A stretch of 46,525 nt of DNA from Planktotalea sp. (GCF_018607995.1 NZ_JABBAL010000020.1:1-46525), one strand, 5' to 3'. Shown: positions 34,480 through 43,411, counted from the first letter of the stretch. Notes: a model not told the origin generated them from the letters alone. A program made the numbers and translations.

Positions 34480-37374
34480 ATGCTAAAGAAAAAGACCAAC
34501 GGGGTTGCGCGACGCCCCCAGCGGACTGGCATACTATCTGATATCGCAGAGAAATCTGTTGATCGCCGCTCATTTTTGCGCGGTTCTGGTTTGGCCATTG
34601 GTGGCCTTGCTGCAATTTCCGCAACGGGCGGTACAGTCACCCAAGCATCGGCCCAAACAGCGGCCAATGGCGCTGTTAAAACCATCAAATCCGTTTGTAC
34701 GCACTGCTCAGTCGGCTGCACAGTTGTGGCTGAGGTCAGCAATGGCGTTTGGACTGGGCAAGAGCCTGGCTGGGACAGCCCGTTCAATCTAGGTGCGCAT
34801 TGCGCCAAAGGCGCTGCGGTGCGTGAACATGCCCACGGCGAGCGCCGGCTGAAGTACCCCATGAAAAAAGAGGGCGGTGAGTGGAAGCGCATCTCATGGG
34901 AGCAAGCGATCGACGAGATCGGCGATGGCATGATGAACATCCGCAAAGAAAGTGGACCGGATTCAGTCTATTGGCTCGGCTCAGCCAAGCATAACAACGA
35001 GCAGGCCTATCTGTTCCGCAAGTTTGCAGCCTATTGGGGCACAAACAACGTTGACCATCAGGCGCGTATTTGTCACTCAACTACTGTTGCAGGCGTAGCC
35101 AACACATGGGGCTATGGCGCCATGACCAACAGCTACAATGACATCCACAACTCCAAAGCGATCTTCATCATCGGTGGTAACCCTGCCGAAGCGCACCCTG
35201 TATCTTTGCTTCACTTGTTGAAAGCAAAAGAGCAGAACAACGCCCCTGTAATCGTTTGCGATCCGCGTTTCACACGCACGGCCGCACATGCTGATGAGTA
35301 TGTACGCTTCCGTCCCGGTACAGACGTTGCTCTCGTTTGGGGCATCCTGTGGCACATCTTTGACAACGGTTGGGAGGACAAAGAGTTCATCCGCACCCGT
35401 GTTTGGGGCATGGACCAGATTCAGGAAGAAGTGGCTAAGTGGACACCTGAAGAAGTCGAGCGCGTCACTGGCGCACCCGGTTCTCAGCTCAAGCGCGTTG
35501 CGCGCACGATGGCAAACAACCGTCCGGGCACAGTGATTTGGTGCATGGGTGGTACGCAGCACACCAACGGCAACAACAATACGCGCGCTTATTGTGTGCT
35601 TCAGCTTGCTCTTGGCAACATGGGCACATCGGGTGGTGGTACAAATATTTTCCGTGGCCACGACAACGTGCAAGGTGCAACTGACCTCGGCGTTCTTAGC
35701 CACACGCTGCCAGGCTACTATGGCCTGTCTGCTGGTGCTTGGGCGCATTGGGGACGTGTTTGGAAAGAGGATGCAGATTGGTTAAAAGGCCAGTTCGCGA
35801 TGACCAAAGACGCAGATGGCAAGGACAAATCGCTTCAAAACCTCACAGGTATTCCTGTGTCGCGCTGGATCGACGGTGTTCTTGAAGACCCAGACAACAT
35901 GGACAACCCTGACAAGGTCCGCGCCATGGTTCTTTGGGGTCACGCACCCAACTCGCAGACCCGCCAGAAGGAAATGAAGACCGCGATGGAAAAGCTGGAT
36001 ATGCTTGTCGTTGTCGATCCGTATCCTACTGTTTCCGCAGTGCTACATGATCGCACCGACGGTGTTTATCTTCTGCCAGCCTGTACACAGTTTGAAACTC
36101 GTGGCTCTGTCACCGCTTCAAACCGTAGCTTCCAGTGGCGTGATAAGGTCGTTGATCCTTTGTTCGAATCTCTGCCGGATGAGGTCATCATGGCCAAATT
36201 TGTCAACAAGTTCGGCTGGGGGGATCGCTTCTTCCGCAATATCGAAATGGAAGATGCAGAAACGCCAAACGTTGAAAGTGTCACGCGCGAGTTCAACAGC
36301 GGCATGTGGACCATTGGCTACACAGGTCAAAGCCCTGAGCGCATCAAAATGCACATGGCGAACCAGCACACGTTTGATCGCACAACGCTTCAAGCGGTGG
36401 GGGGGCCAGCGGATGGCGATTACTACGGTTTACCATGGCCAAGCTGGGGCACTGCCGAGATGAACCATCCCGGTACGCCAAACCTTTATGACATGTCCAA
36501 ACGTGTCTCCGAAGGTGGCCTAACGTTCCGCGCCCGTTTCGGCGTTGAACGTGATGGTGACAATCTTCTGGCCGAAGGCGTCTACAGCAAGGATTCAGAT
36601 ATCCAAGACGGTTATCCCGAGTTCACGATGCAGATGCTGATGGACCTTGGTTGGGACAGCGAATTGACGGACGACGAACGTGCCGCCATTGATGCTGTTG
36701 CAGGGCCAAAGACCAACTGGAAAACCGACCTATCCGGCGGCATCCAGCGAGTTGCGATTGCGCATGAATGTGCGCCATTTGGCAACGCTAAGGCGCGTGC
36801 GGTCGTATGGACTTTCCCTGATCCGGTTCCGGTTCACCGTGAGCCGCTCTACACCAACCGCCGTGATCTGGTTGAGGACTATCCAACATATGAGGACCGC
36901 AAGTTCTACCGCTTGCCAACCATGTATGCCTCGATCCAAAAGAACGACTTTAGCAAGGATTATCCAATGATCCTAACCTCTGGTCGTTTGGTCGAATACG
37001 AAGGGGGTGGTGACGAGAGCCGCTCTAACCCATGGCTGGCCGAACTTCAGCAAGACATGTTCGTTGAGATCAACACGCGCGACGCCAACAACCTTGGTGT
37101 GCGTGATGGCGAACAAGTTTGGGTCGAAGGTCCAGAGGGTGCCAAGGTCAAAGTGATGGCCATGGTGACAGAGCGGGTTGGCGAAGGCGTTGCCTTTATG
37201 CCGTTCCACTTTGGCGGTCATCTGGAAGGCGAAGACCTCAGGGGCAAATACCCTGATGGTGCAGACCCTTATGTGCTTGGTGAAAGTTCGAACACAGCGC
37301 AGACCTACGGCTATGATTCAGTCACTCAGATGCAAGAGACCAAAGCAACTCTTTGCAAAATTTCAGCAGCATAA
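34480..37374 (+). CDS. fdhA: Formate dehydrogenase alpha (catalytic) subunit
   Basis: Periplasmic catalytic subunit that oxidises formate to CO2 at a bis-MGD tungsten or molybdenum centre. The 964-residue protein has a Tat signal (DRRSFLRGSG, Arg29-Arg30), a [4Fe-4S] motif C73-C76-C80-C108, and the metal ligand Cys198 followed by His199 in QARICHSTT, where selenoenzymes have Sec. No TGA lies there, so no selenocysteine is needed. The C-terminal MopB_4-type dinucleotide-binding domain (about 830-964) is complete. ATG 34480 has GGGAGGAAG upstream. It is the third-from-last step of the TorD-Tat-fdhABC order and lies with tupBCA, so tungsten is plausible. Confidence 0.96.
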   Translation: MLKKKTNGVARRPQRTGILSDIAEKSVDRRSFLRGSGLAIGGLAAISATGGTVTQASAQTAANGAVKTIKSVCTHCSVGCTVVAEVSNGVWTGQEPGWDSPFNLGAHCAKGAAVREHAHGERRLKYPMKKEGGEWKRISWEQAIDEIGDGMMNIRKESGPDSVYWLGSAKHNNEQAYLFRKFAAYWGTNNVDHQARICHSTTVAGVANTWGYGAMTNSYNDIHNSKAIFIIGGNPAEAHPVSLLHLLKAKEQNNAPVIVCDPRFTRTAAHADEYVRFRPGTDVALVWGILWHIFDNGWEDKEFIRTRVWGMDQIQEEVAKWTPEEVERVTGAPGSQLKRVARTMANNRPGTVIWCMGGTQHTNGNNNTRAYCVLQLALGNMGTSGGGTNIFRGHDNVQGATDLGVLSHTLPGYYGLSAGAWAHWGRVWKEDADWLKGQFAMTKDADGKDKSLQNLTGIPVSRWIDGVLEDPDNMDNPDKVRAMVLWGHAPNSQTRQKEMKTAMEKLDMLVVVDPYPTVSAVLHDRTDGVYLLPACTQFETRGSVTASNRSFQWRDKVVDPLFESLPDEVIMAKFVNKFGWGDRFFRNIEMEDAETPNVESVTREFNSGMWTIGYTGQSPERIKMHMANQHTFDRTTLQAVGGPADGDYYGLPWPSWGTAEMNHPGTPNLYDMSKRVSEGGLTFRARFGVERDGDNLLAEGVYSKDSDIQDGYPEFTMQMLMDLGWDSELTDDERAAIDAVAGPKTNWKTDLSGGIQRVAIAHECAPFGNAKARAVVWTFPDPVPVHREPLYTNRRDLVEDYPTYEDRKFYRLPTMYASIQKNDFSKDYPMILTSGRLVEYEGGGDESRSNPWLAELQQDMFVEINTRDANNLGVRDGEQVWVEGPEGAKVKVMAMVTERVGEGVAFMPFHFGGHLEGEDLRGKYPDGADPYVLGESSNTAQTYGYDSVTQMQETKATLCKISAA

Positions 37375-37386
37375 GGAGGAAAACCA

Positions 37387-37980
37387 ATGGCAAGAGCAAA
37401 GTTTCTCGTCGACGCCGAACGCTGCATTGAATGCAACGCTTGTGTCACTGCCTGTAAGAACGAGCACGAAGTGCCGTGGGGCATCAACCGCCGGAAAGTC
37501 GTTACGATCAATGACGGCTCCCCGGGTGAACGGTCGATCTCTGTGGCGTGTATGCACTGCTCCGATGCACCTTGTATGGCGGTCTGCCCAGTAGATTGCT
37601 TCTACCAGAACGAGGAAGGGGTGGTTCTCCACTCCAAAGACCTCTGCATCGGATGTGGATATTGCTTCTATGCGTGCCCTTTTGGCGCGCCGCAATTCCC
37701 ACAGGCTGGCAACTTCGGTTCACGTGGTAAGATGGACAAATGTACATTCTGCGCAGGCGGTCCAGAGGAAAACCACTCAACAGCGGAGTTTGCCAAATAT
37801 GGCCGCAACCGCATCGCAGAAGGCAAACTGCCAATCTGTGCTGAGATGTGCGCGACCAAAGCGCTTCTCGCAGGTGACGGTGACGTTGTTTCAGGCATCT
37901 ACCGCGAACGCGTGGTTGCCCGTGGCTTCGGCTCTGGCGCTTGGGGCTGGGGTTCAGCCTATGGCCAACGCGACGGCTAA
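37387..37980 (+). CDS. fdhB: Formate dehydrogenase beta (iron-sulfur) subunit
   Basis: Electron-transfer subunit of 197 residues carrying four [4Fe-4S] clusters between FdhA and the membrane cytochrome. Cysteine motifs are C13-C16-C19-C23, C55-C58-C63-C67, C87-C90-C93-C97 and the pair C119-C122 with C151-C155. The CxxCxxxxCxxxC pattern of the second matches the FdnH/Fdh3B family. It begins 12 bp after fdhA with GGAGG in the gap. The stop is immediately followed by an attenuator-like hairpin pair before fdhC. Complete. Confidence 0.94.
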   Translation: MARAKFLVDAERCIECNACVTACKNEHEVPWGINRRKVVTINDGSPGERSISVACMHCSDAPCMAVCPVDCFYQNEEGVVLHSKDLCIGCGYCFYACPFGAPQFPQAGNFGSRGKMDKCTFCAGGPEENHSTAEFAKYGRNRIAEGKLPICAEMCATKALLAGDGDVVSGIYRERVVARGFGSGAWGWGSAYGQRDG

Positions 37981-38039
37981 GTCGCCCTGACTGAAGCGAC
38001 TAACAGATCAGGGCGACCCTTCAACTGGGTCGCCCTTTT
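37981..38039 (+). promoter_or_regulatory. Attenuator-like alternative hairpins between fdhB and fdhC
   Basis: Segment A, GTCGCCCTGA (37981-37990), starts right at the base after the fdhB stop. It can pair perfectly with TCAGGGCGAC (38008-38017). Overlapping that strand, GGGCGACCC (38011-38019) pairs perfectly with GGGTCGCCC (38027-38035), followed by TTTT. The second hairpin is an intrinsic terminator; the first would prevent it. A ribosome finishing fdhB would cover A and favour termination, lowering fdhC relative to fdhAB. The structures are visible; the control is inference. Confidence 0.7.
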
Positions 38040-38067
38040 CAGATAATCGGAAACTAGAGGAAGCCCC

Positions 38068-39270
38068 ATGTTTCACACACTGCTAATTTTGCTACTTGCC
38101 CTCACATTCGCCTCGCCAAACTTGGCGCAGGCACAAGATGCCAGTGCGCCAGACCGCGCGGCGACTGGCGGTGCGCAAACATTGGCAGACATCCAAGCGC
38201 GTCAGCGCGGTGAGGACGTGGATAACAGTTTTCGATCCAGCGCGACGGGCAATCCTGATGCTGCCTCCGCTTTGATGAACCAACTCGGAACGCGCGGTGG
38301 TTCCTCTGATCCTGAGTTATGGCGTGCGCTGCGCTTTGGCTCTGCTGATATCACCGCCTCGAACAACGGCCCCGCGGCGACCACCCTCGTGCAAGACGGC
38401 GGTATGAAATGGCTCATGTTTCGCCAAGGTCCACTGGCGACTTACGGGGCTTACTTGCTTGGCGGCACGTTGCTGTTGCTCGCCCTATTTTACCTGATTC
38501 GTGGCCGAATTCGTATCGACGGCGAGGTGACAGGCCGCAAGATTGAACGTTTTAAAGCTGTTGAACGCTTTGGCCATTGGCTGCTTGCGGGGTCCTTCAT
38601 TTTGCTTGGCTTTACAGGTCTTATTTCACTGTTTGGGCGTAAAGCTCTGATCCCTGCCTTTGGGCATGACGCCTTTTCCACCATCGCTGTTGGATCAAAA
38701 TGGATTCACAACAACGTTTCTTGGGCATTCATGATTGCGCTCGTGATGATTTTCGTGATGTGGGTAATTCAAAATCTGCCGGATCGATCGGACATCAATT
38801 GGTTGTTGAAAGGTGGCGGTATTTTCTCGAAAGGACATCCACCTGCAAAAAAATTCAATGCAGGTCAGAAGCTGATCTTTTGGTCCGTGATCGTCCTTGG
38901 AACGTCGATTTCCATCTCTGGCCTCGCACTACTGTTCCCCTTCGAGATCAACATGTTCGCGGCAACCTTTAGCAAGCTGAACTCGCTTGGAATTTCAGGT
39001 GCTTTGGGCCTTGGTGAGTTACGCACGACACTCGCGCCGCATGAGGAAATGCAATACGCGCAGCTTTGGCACGCGATTGTTAGCTTTGTGCTAATGGCGA
39101 TTATCTTCGCCCATATCTACATCGGAACTGTTGGGATGGAAGGTGCCGCAGATGCCATGACTTCGGGCGAAGTTGAAGAGCAATGGGCGCGCGAGCATCA
39201 CTCAATCTGGGTCGAAGAAGTCGAAGCCGAGCAAAAGGAAGCCCCTAAGGCGGCAACCCCTGCTGAATAG
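38068..39270 (+). CDS. fdhC: Formate dehydrogenase gamma subunit (cytochrome b556)
   Basis: Membrane subunit that takes electrons from FdhB to the quinone pool through two haem b groups. The 400-residue protein has an N-terminal signal peptide and about 100 periplasmic residues before the first helix (ATYGAYLLGGTLLLLALFYL). Further helices follow, and candidate haem-ligand histidines are in ERFGHWLL, WIHNNVSW, LWHAIV and FAHIYIG. The C-terminal tail is acidic (EEVEAEQKEA). The longer N-terminal extension is common in alphaproteobacterial FdhC. It follows the attenuator and joins directly, without a gap, to the WD40-cytochrome gene. Confidence 0.92.
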   Translation: MFHTLLILLLALTFASPNLAQAQDASAPDRAATGGAQTLADIQARQRGEDVDNSFRSSATGNPDAASALMNQLGTRGGSSDPELWRALRFGSADITASNNGPAATTLVQDGGMKWLMFRQGPLATYGAYLLGGTLLLLALFYLIRGRIRIDGEVTGRKIERFKAVERFGHWLLAGSFILLGFTGLISLFGRKALIPAFGHDAFSTIAVGSKWIHNNVSWAFMIALVMIFVMWVIQNLPDRSDINWLLKGGGIFSKGHPPAKKFNAGQKLIFWSVIVLGTSISISGLALLFPFEINMFAATFSKLNSLGISGALGLGELRTTLAPHEEMQYAQLWHAIVSFVLMAIIFAHIYIGTVGMEGAADAMTSGEVEEQWAREHHSIWVEEVEAEQKEAPKAATPAE

Positions 39271-40578
39271 ATGTGGGGCGCGCTAGTCATAGCGTGCTTT
39301 GCTGCGACGCCTTTGGCTGCGCAAGATTTCTTCACGCTAAAAGGTCACGGCGGGCCGATCATGGACATCGCCGTATCACCAAGTGGACAAGTAGCAACGG
39401 CGAGTTTTGACAACTCGGTAGGTCTTTGGGAGGCGCGGCGTGCAAAGTGGCTTGAAGGACATCGCGCGGCGGTTAACACAGTGCAGTTCTTATCAAAAGA
39501 TTGGTTAGCCTCAGCAGGGGATGACAATACTCTCTGGCTTTGGTCGCTGATATCTGGTGAAGGGACTAAGATCGCGACACATACAGCGAAGATCGTGGAT
39601 ATTGCGCGCGCGCCAGGCGGCAAGGTGATCGCCACAGCGTCTTGGGACGCGACGATTGGTCTAACCGAAATATCCGATCATGCCCCCCCCTCTAATGAGA
39701 AACGGCTCACCGGGCATAAGGCAGGCGTAAATGCTGTCGCTTTCTCGCATGACGCCGAAACGCTTTATTCTGCCTCTGTAGACGGCACCATCCGCGCGTG
39801 GCGTTACAAGGACGCTAGGCCGATCTCCACTGTTATTGTTAAACATGGTTTTGGCGTAAACGAATTGGTCATCAACGACGCAGAAGGATGGCTCGCATAT
39901 GGCGCAACCGATGGCGGCACACGGATCATCGATCTCAAAACACGCACGCAAATCGCGGACTTCACACTAGAGCGCCGCCCAATCTTAGCAATGGCGTACG
40001 ATCCAAACGCTGGTCATCTCGCAGCGGGCGATGGGCAAGGCTATATCATGGTAATCGACACGAACCGCATGCGCATCACCCATGATTTCCAAGCCTCTCG
40101 CACGGGGCCAATTTGGGCGCTGACTTTTTCACAAAACGGTCAAAGCCTTCTCGCGGGAGGTATTGAAGATATCGCTTATTCTTGGCCCCTTACGACAATG
40201 CACGAGCACGAACCGATGGCGGGCACACAACGTAGTTTTCTTGAAAAACCCGAGACGCTTGCAAATGGTGAGCGACAGTTCAAACGCAAATGCTCCATCT
40301 GTCACACGCTGACGCAAGGCAGTGCGCGCAAAGCTGGGCCAAGCTTGTACGGGCTGTTTGGGCGCCGCGCTGGCAAGATCACCGATTACACCTATTCCAA
40401 CACACTTGACGGGGCTGAAATTGTCTGGTCAGCCGAGACAATAGATGCTTTGTTCGACCTTGGACCAGACCACTACATTCCGGGCACCAAGATGCCGATG
40501 CAACGGATCGTAAAACAAAAAGATCGCGACGATCTGATAGACTATTTACGCGCCCAAACGGCGCAGAAAGAGGACTGA
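39271..40578 (+). CDS. WD40 beta-propeller / cytochrome c fusion protein
   Basis: An exported 435-residue protein starting immediately after the fdhC stop. The first 18 residues form a signal peptide. Residues about 20-305 contain seven WD40-like repeats (FFTLKGHGGPIMDIAVSPSG, WLEGHRAAVNTVQFL, RLTGHKAGVNAVAFS and others), predicted to make one propeller. Residues about 320-430 are a class I cytochrome c with CSICH at 341-345, GPSLYGLFGRRAG and the Met ligand region GTKMPM. In the periplasm the propeller could dock the cytochrome on formate dehydrogenase or another oxidoreductase. The family combination is known in Roseobacters, but its role with Fdh is not clear. Confidence 0.85.
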   Translation: MWGALVIACFAATPLAAQDFFTLKGHGGPIMDIAVSPSGQVATASFDNSVGLWEARRAKWLEGHRAAVNTVQFLSKDWLASAGDDNTLWLWSLISGEGTKIATHTAKIVDIARAPGGKVIATASWDATIGLTEISDHAPPSNEKRLTGHKAGVNAVAFSHDAETLYSASVDGTIRAWRYKDARPISTVIVKHGFGVNELVINDAEGWLAYGATDGGTRIIDLKTRTQIADFTLERRPILAMAYDPNAGHLAAGDGQGYIMVIDTNRMRITHDFQASRTGPIWALTFSQNGQSLLAGGIEDIAYSWPLTTMHEHEPMAGTQRSFLEKPETLANGERQFKRKCSICHTLTQGSARKAGPSLYGLFGRRAGKITDYTYSNTLDGAEIVWSAETIDALFDLGPDHYIPGTKMPMQRIVKQKDRDDLIDYLRAQTAQKED

Positions 40579-40579
40579 T

Positions 40580-40708
40580 ATGAAAGCAATGCTTGTCTCC
40601 TTTGGTGCGATTGTTGTGATTGCGATCGGTTCGAACCTGATCCTCGGTGCGTCTGGTTTTTCCAGTCAAGAACGCGCGGCTGGTTCTGCGGTTCGCCTCG
40701 ATAACTAA
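40580..40708 (+). CDS. Small membrane protein, 42 residues
   Basis: A short open frame starting 2 bp after the WD40-cytochrome stop: MKAMLVSFGAIVVIAIGSNL, then ILGASGFSSQERAAGSAVRL and DN. One hydrophobic helix (about 4-25) is followed by a short polar tail. Its tight spacing to the upstream gene and its gap of only 30 bp to tupB argue for translation. Similar 40-residue single-helix proteins serve as accessory subunits of membrane oxidoreductases. I do not recognise a family. Confidence 0.65.
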   Translation: MKAMLVSFGAIVVIAIGSNLILGASGFSSQERAAGSAVRLDN

Positions 40709-40738
40709 CGCATCCGCCAAAGCAGGACAGATTTTACA

Positions 40739-41443
40739 ATGAACGAGATCTGGGCTGGAATACTTGCCGCTTTTCATTTGATCGTGACGCTTGATGGCGA
40801 TCTGGTGGAGATTACCCTGCGCTCACTCCAAGTCAGCCTAAGCGCACTTGTTATTGCCTCGGTTCTTGCATTGCCCTTTGGGACGTGGCTCGCCATTCGT
40901 AGATTTAGGTTTCGACGTGCAACGATTGCAACTCTGAATGCGTTGATGGGTCTACCTCCTGTTGTCGTTGGCTTGATTGTCTATCTTCTTTTGTCGCGCT
41001 CTGGTCCTTTTGGTGTGCTCGGATTGTTGTTCACGCCCACCGCGATGATCATCGCACAGGTCATCATCATCACGCCTTTGATCGCTTCGATCACCCAGCA
41101 AGCCATGCGCGAACTTTGGGCTGAATATCATGACTTGCTGATATCGCTGAACACCAGCAATCGCCAACGCGTGATGACGCTGATCTGGGACGGGCGGCGC
41201 GCGCTTTTGACAGGTGCTCTTGCTGGCTTTGGGCGCGCGATTGGCGAAGTAGGTGCTATCATGATTGTTGGCGGTAATATCGATAACACAACGCGTGTTT
41301 TGACGACGGCAATCGCGCTGGAAACAGGTAAAGGTGACTTTGCGCTGGCCCTTGGACTAGGCTTTGTTTTGATCGCTTTGGCGCTGTTGGTGAACTTCGC
41401 CATTCATGCCCTTTCACGTACGGAGAGGCATGGCACATGGTAA
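40739..41443 (+). CDS. tupB: Tungstate-type ABC transporter permease
   Basis: Inner-membrane permease of a tungstate/molybdate ABC importer, 234 residues with about five helices. The EAA-like loop that docks the ATPase is in RQRVMTLIWDGRRALLTGAL, followed by GAIMIVGGNI. The ATG at 40739 has AGGACA upstream. It overlaps the ATPase gene by 7 bases. The three-gene order permease-ATPase-binding protein with TupA last is normal for TupABC in Rhodobacteraceae. It would supply metal for FdhA. Confidence 0.88.
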   Translation: MNEIWAGILAAFHLIVTLDGDLVEITLRSLQVSLSALVIASVLALPFGTWLAIRRFRFRRATIATLNALMGLPPVVVGLIVYLLLSRSGPFGVLGLLFTPTAMIIAQVIIITPLIASITQQAMRELWAEYHDLLISLNTSNRQRVMTLIWDGRRALLTGALAGFGRAIGEVGAIMIVGGNIDNTTRVLTTAIALETGKGDFALALGLGFVLIALALLVNFAIHALSRTERHGTW

Positions 41444-42153
41444 AACTGGCCCCAATTGCGTCATTGAACGACGTAAGCGTTAAACGCCGTGGCAAAACTA
41501 TTCTGGGGCCTATCACGCATAGTTTGGAAAGCGGGGGCTTTACCATCGTACTTGGACCTAATGGCGCGGGCAAAACCACGCTGTTGAATGTTCTGCATGG
41601 GGTGGAACGGCTCTCAAGTGGCACGGTCACGTGGACGTCGCGTGATCACACAGCACATCAGGAGCAGGCATTCGTTTTTCAAAAACCAATCATGCTACGC
41701 CGTACTGTACGTCAGAACCTTGCCTATCCTCTTGAGCTTCTTGCTTGTAAAAAGCACGAAACAGAATTGAAAGTCGTCGAATGGGCGCATCGCCTGGGCC
41801 TAATGAGTGTACTGGATCATCCGGCACCACGCTTATCTGGTGGCGAAAAGCAAAAGCTCGCCCTTGCGCGCGCCTTAATCCGCAAGCCGAAAGTGCTGTT
41901 CTTGGATGAGCCTTGTGCCAATCTTGATGGACGCTCCACGCGCGAGATTGAAACCGTGCTACGAGAGGTAAGCGCAGCAGGTACGAGTGTGATCATGACC
42001 ACCCATAACCTCGGCCAAGCGCGCCGCCTTGCGAGCGATATTGTATTTTTGTTGAATGGCCAGATACACGAGACGGACTTAGCGCAAGACATATTCAACG
42101 CGCCTAAAAGCCCAGAAGCAAAAGCCTTTTTCAAAGGAGACATAGTCGAATGA
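41437..42153 (+). CDS. tupC: Tungstate-type ABC transporter ATP-binding protein
   Basis: Cytoplasmic ATPase that drives the importer, 238 residues. Walker A GPNGAGKTT begins at residue 40, the ABC signature is LSGGEKQKLALARALI, Walker B is VLFLDEPCANLDGRS, and the H-loop is in IMTTHNLGQARRL. All are intact. Unlike ModC it lacks the extra C-terminal molybdate-binding domain, which fits the Tup type. It overlaps tupB by 7 bases and tupA by 4 bases (ATGA), so the three genes are coupled. Confidence 0.9.
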   Translation: MVKLAPIASLNDVSVKRRGKTILGPITHSLESGGFTIVLGPNGAGKTTLLNVLHGVERLSSGTVTWTSRDHTAHQEQAFVFQKPIMLRRTVRQNLAYPLELLACKKHETELKVVEWAHRLGLMSVLDHPAPRLSGGEKQKLALARALIRKPKVLFLDEPCANLDGRSTREIETVLREVSAAGTSVIMTTHNLGQARRLASDIVFLLNGQIHETDLAQDIFNAPKSPEAKAFFKGDIVE

Positions 42154-42947
42154 TCCGCACCCTTGCTTTTTTTCTCTGTCTTATCAGCACCTCTGCCCAC
42201 AGCGAGAGCATGAAACTTGCTGTCACAACCAGCTTTCACAATTCTGGGCTGTCTGACGTTCTTTTGCCAGCTTTATTGGAAGAAACTGGGCTTGAGGTGC
42301 AGTTGCTCGTTGTGGGCACAGGCCAAGCGTTGCGGCTTGGTCGTGCAGGTGATGTCGATGCAATTCTTGTCCATTCGCGCGCTGACGAAGATACATTCGT
42401 TGCTGAAGGTTTTGCCCCCTATCGACGTGAGATCATGTACAACGATTTTGTCTTTATTGGCCCAAGGTCCGATCCTGCGGGCATTACCAAAGCGGCAGGC
42501 ATCCCGGAGGTCTTAAGTCATATCTTCACCTCGCAAGCCCTATTCGTCAGTCGCGGCGATGACAGTGGCACTCACAAGAAAGAACGTGAGCTTTGGCAAT
42601 TAGCGGCGCTAGATACAGAGGCTTTTGGTGCGTGGTATAAGGCGGTAGGTTCAGGCATGGGAGCGAGCCTGAATATCGCATCTGCCCTGAATGCTTACAT
42701 CCTAACAGATCGAGCGAGCTGGCTAAACTTCGGCAACAAGTCAGATTTGAAACTACTTTTTTCGGGTGATGCAGAGCTTTTCAATCAATATGCCTACCTA
42801 CCGATTAACCCTGATCAACACCCCCATGTGAACGCAGACGCCTCTGATATATTGGAGAAATGGTTAACCAGCGCACGCGCCGCGAATTTGATTAACGCGT
42901 ATAAGATAAATGGTGAAGCCTTGTTTGTGTTTAATGCTTCAAAGTAG
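42150..42947 (+). CDS. tupA: Tungstate-type ABC transporter substrate-binding protein
   Basis: Periplasmic binding protein, 265 residues, with a signal peptide (MIRTLAFFLCLISTSAHSES). The anion-binding signature is LAVTTSFHNSG at residues about 23-33, near the TTSTxxSG of TupA. Other conserved parts are MYNDFVFIGPRSDPAGI and SRGDDSGTHKKERELW, which include ligands for the oxyanion. YILTDRASWL lies later. TupA proteins prefer tungstate over molybdate, but a change of His for Asp/Thr near residue 30 leaves metal preference open. Its ends are echoed in the nearby cytochrome gene. Confidence 0.9.
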   Translation: MIRTLAFFLCLISTSAHSESMKLAVTTSFHNSGLSDVLLPALLEETGLEVQLLVVGTGQALRLGRAGDVDAILVHSRADEDTFVAEGFAPYRREIMYNDFVFIGPRSDPAGITKAAGIPEVLSHIFTSQALFVSRGDDSGTHKKERELWQLAALDTEAFGAWYKAVGSGMGASLNIASALNAYILTDRASWLNFGNKSDLKLLFSGDAELFNQYAYLPINPDQHPHVNADASDILEKWLTSARAANLINAYKINGEALFVFNASK

Positions 42948-43164
42948 TGCCAAAGCACATACGAGTTTTAAAGCAGTCAAAGCATCCCGCATTGCGTAGA
43001 GAACAGACTTTACTTAGGTCAGAAGGCTTTTAGAAAAATTCATGAAAGACGAGAAGTGCGACATGACGCATTCGCGCAAATCTTCGAAAATTTCTAGGGG
43101 GATAGCAAAGCTCGGAAAGCTACTTGCGCCGACTTATAAACAAAACTTCCCAAAGGATCACAAT

Positions 43165-43411
43165 ACGGGCCCTGAGCCAATTTGCTCAAGACGCAGATCC
43201 TAAGTCAGCGATTGCACCGAGCCTGAACTCTGGCGCGCATCTCGTGCGTGAGTGAAACGGGCGGACCTATCAGGTGCATGTGGCTGAAGGCGGGTTTGAA
43301 CTTGATGGTAAAGTTTGGAAGTCTTTGTCTGCCATCACAAAGCACATCACGGGTGCGTCCTGGTCAGGTCTTCGCAATGAAGAAGCTACGCTGCGCAATC
43401 TACACCCGTAA
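43165..43411 (+). pseudogene. DUF2924 protein remnant (recombinase-associated)
   Basis: A decayed copy of the small DUF2924 protein that usually precedes a large serine recombinase in mobile elements. The frame reads IRALSQFAQDADPKSAIAPS, then NSGAHLVRE, a TGA at 43253-43255 where related proteins have Trp, then [20 protein letters not shown] and [18 protein letters not shown] to a TAA at 43409. The 5' part before 43165 is not recognisable. It overlaps the recombinase start by 35 bases, as in intact elements. The preceding 43000-43160 region holds only fragments. Confidence 0.75.

Noticed and set aside
34480..37374. Possible selenocysteine in formate dehydrogenase
   Set aside because: The active-site position is an ordinary Cys198 codon, with no in-frame TGA in fdhA.
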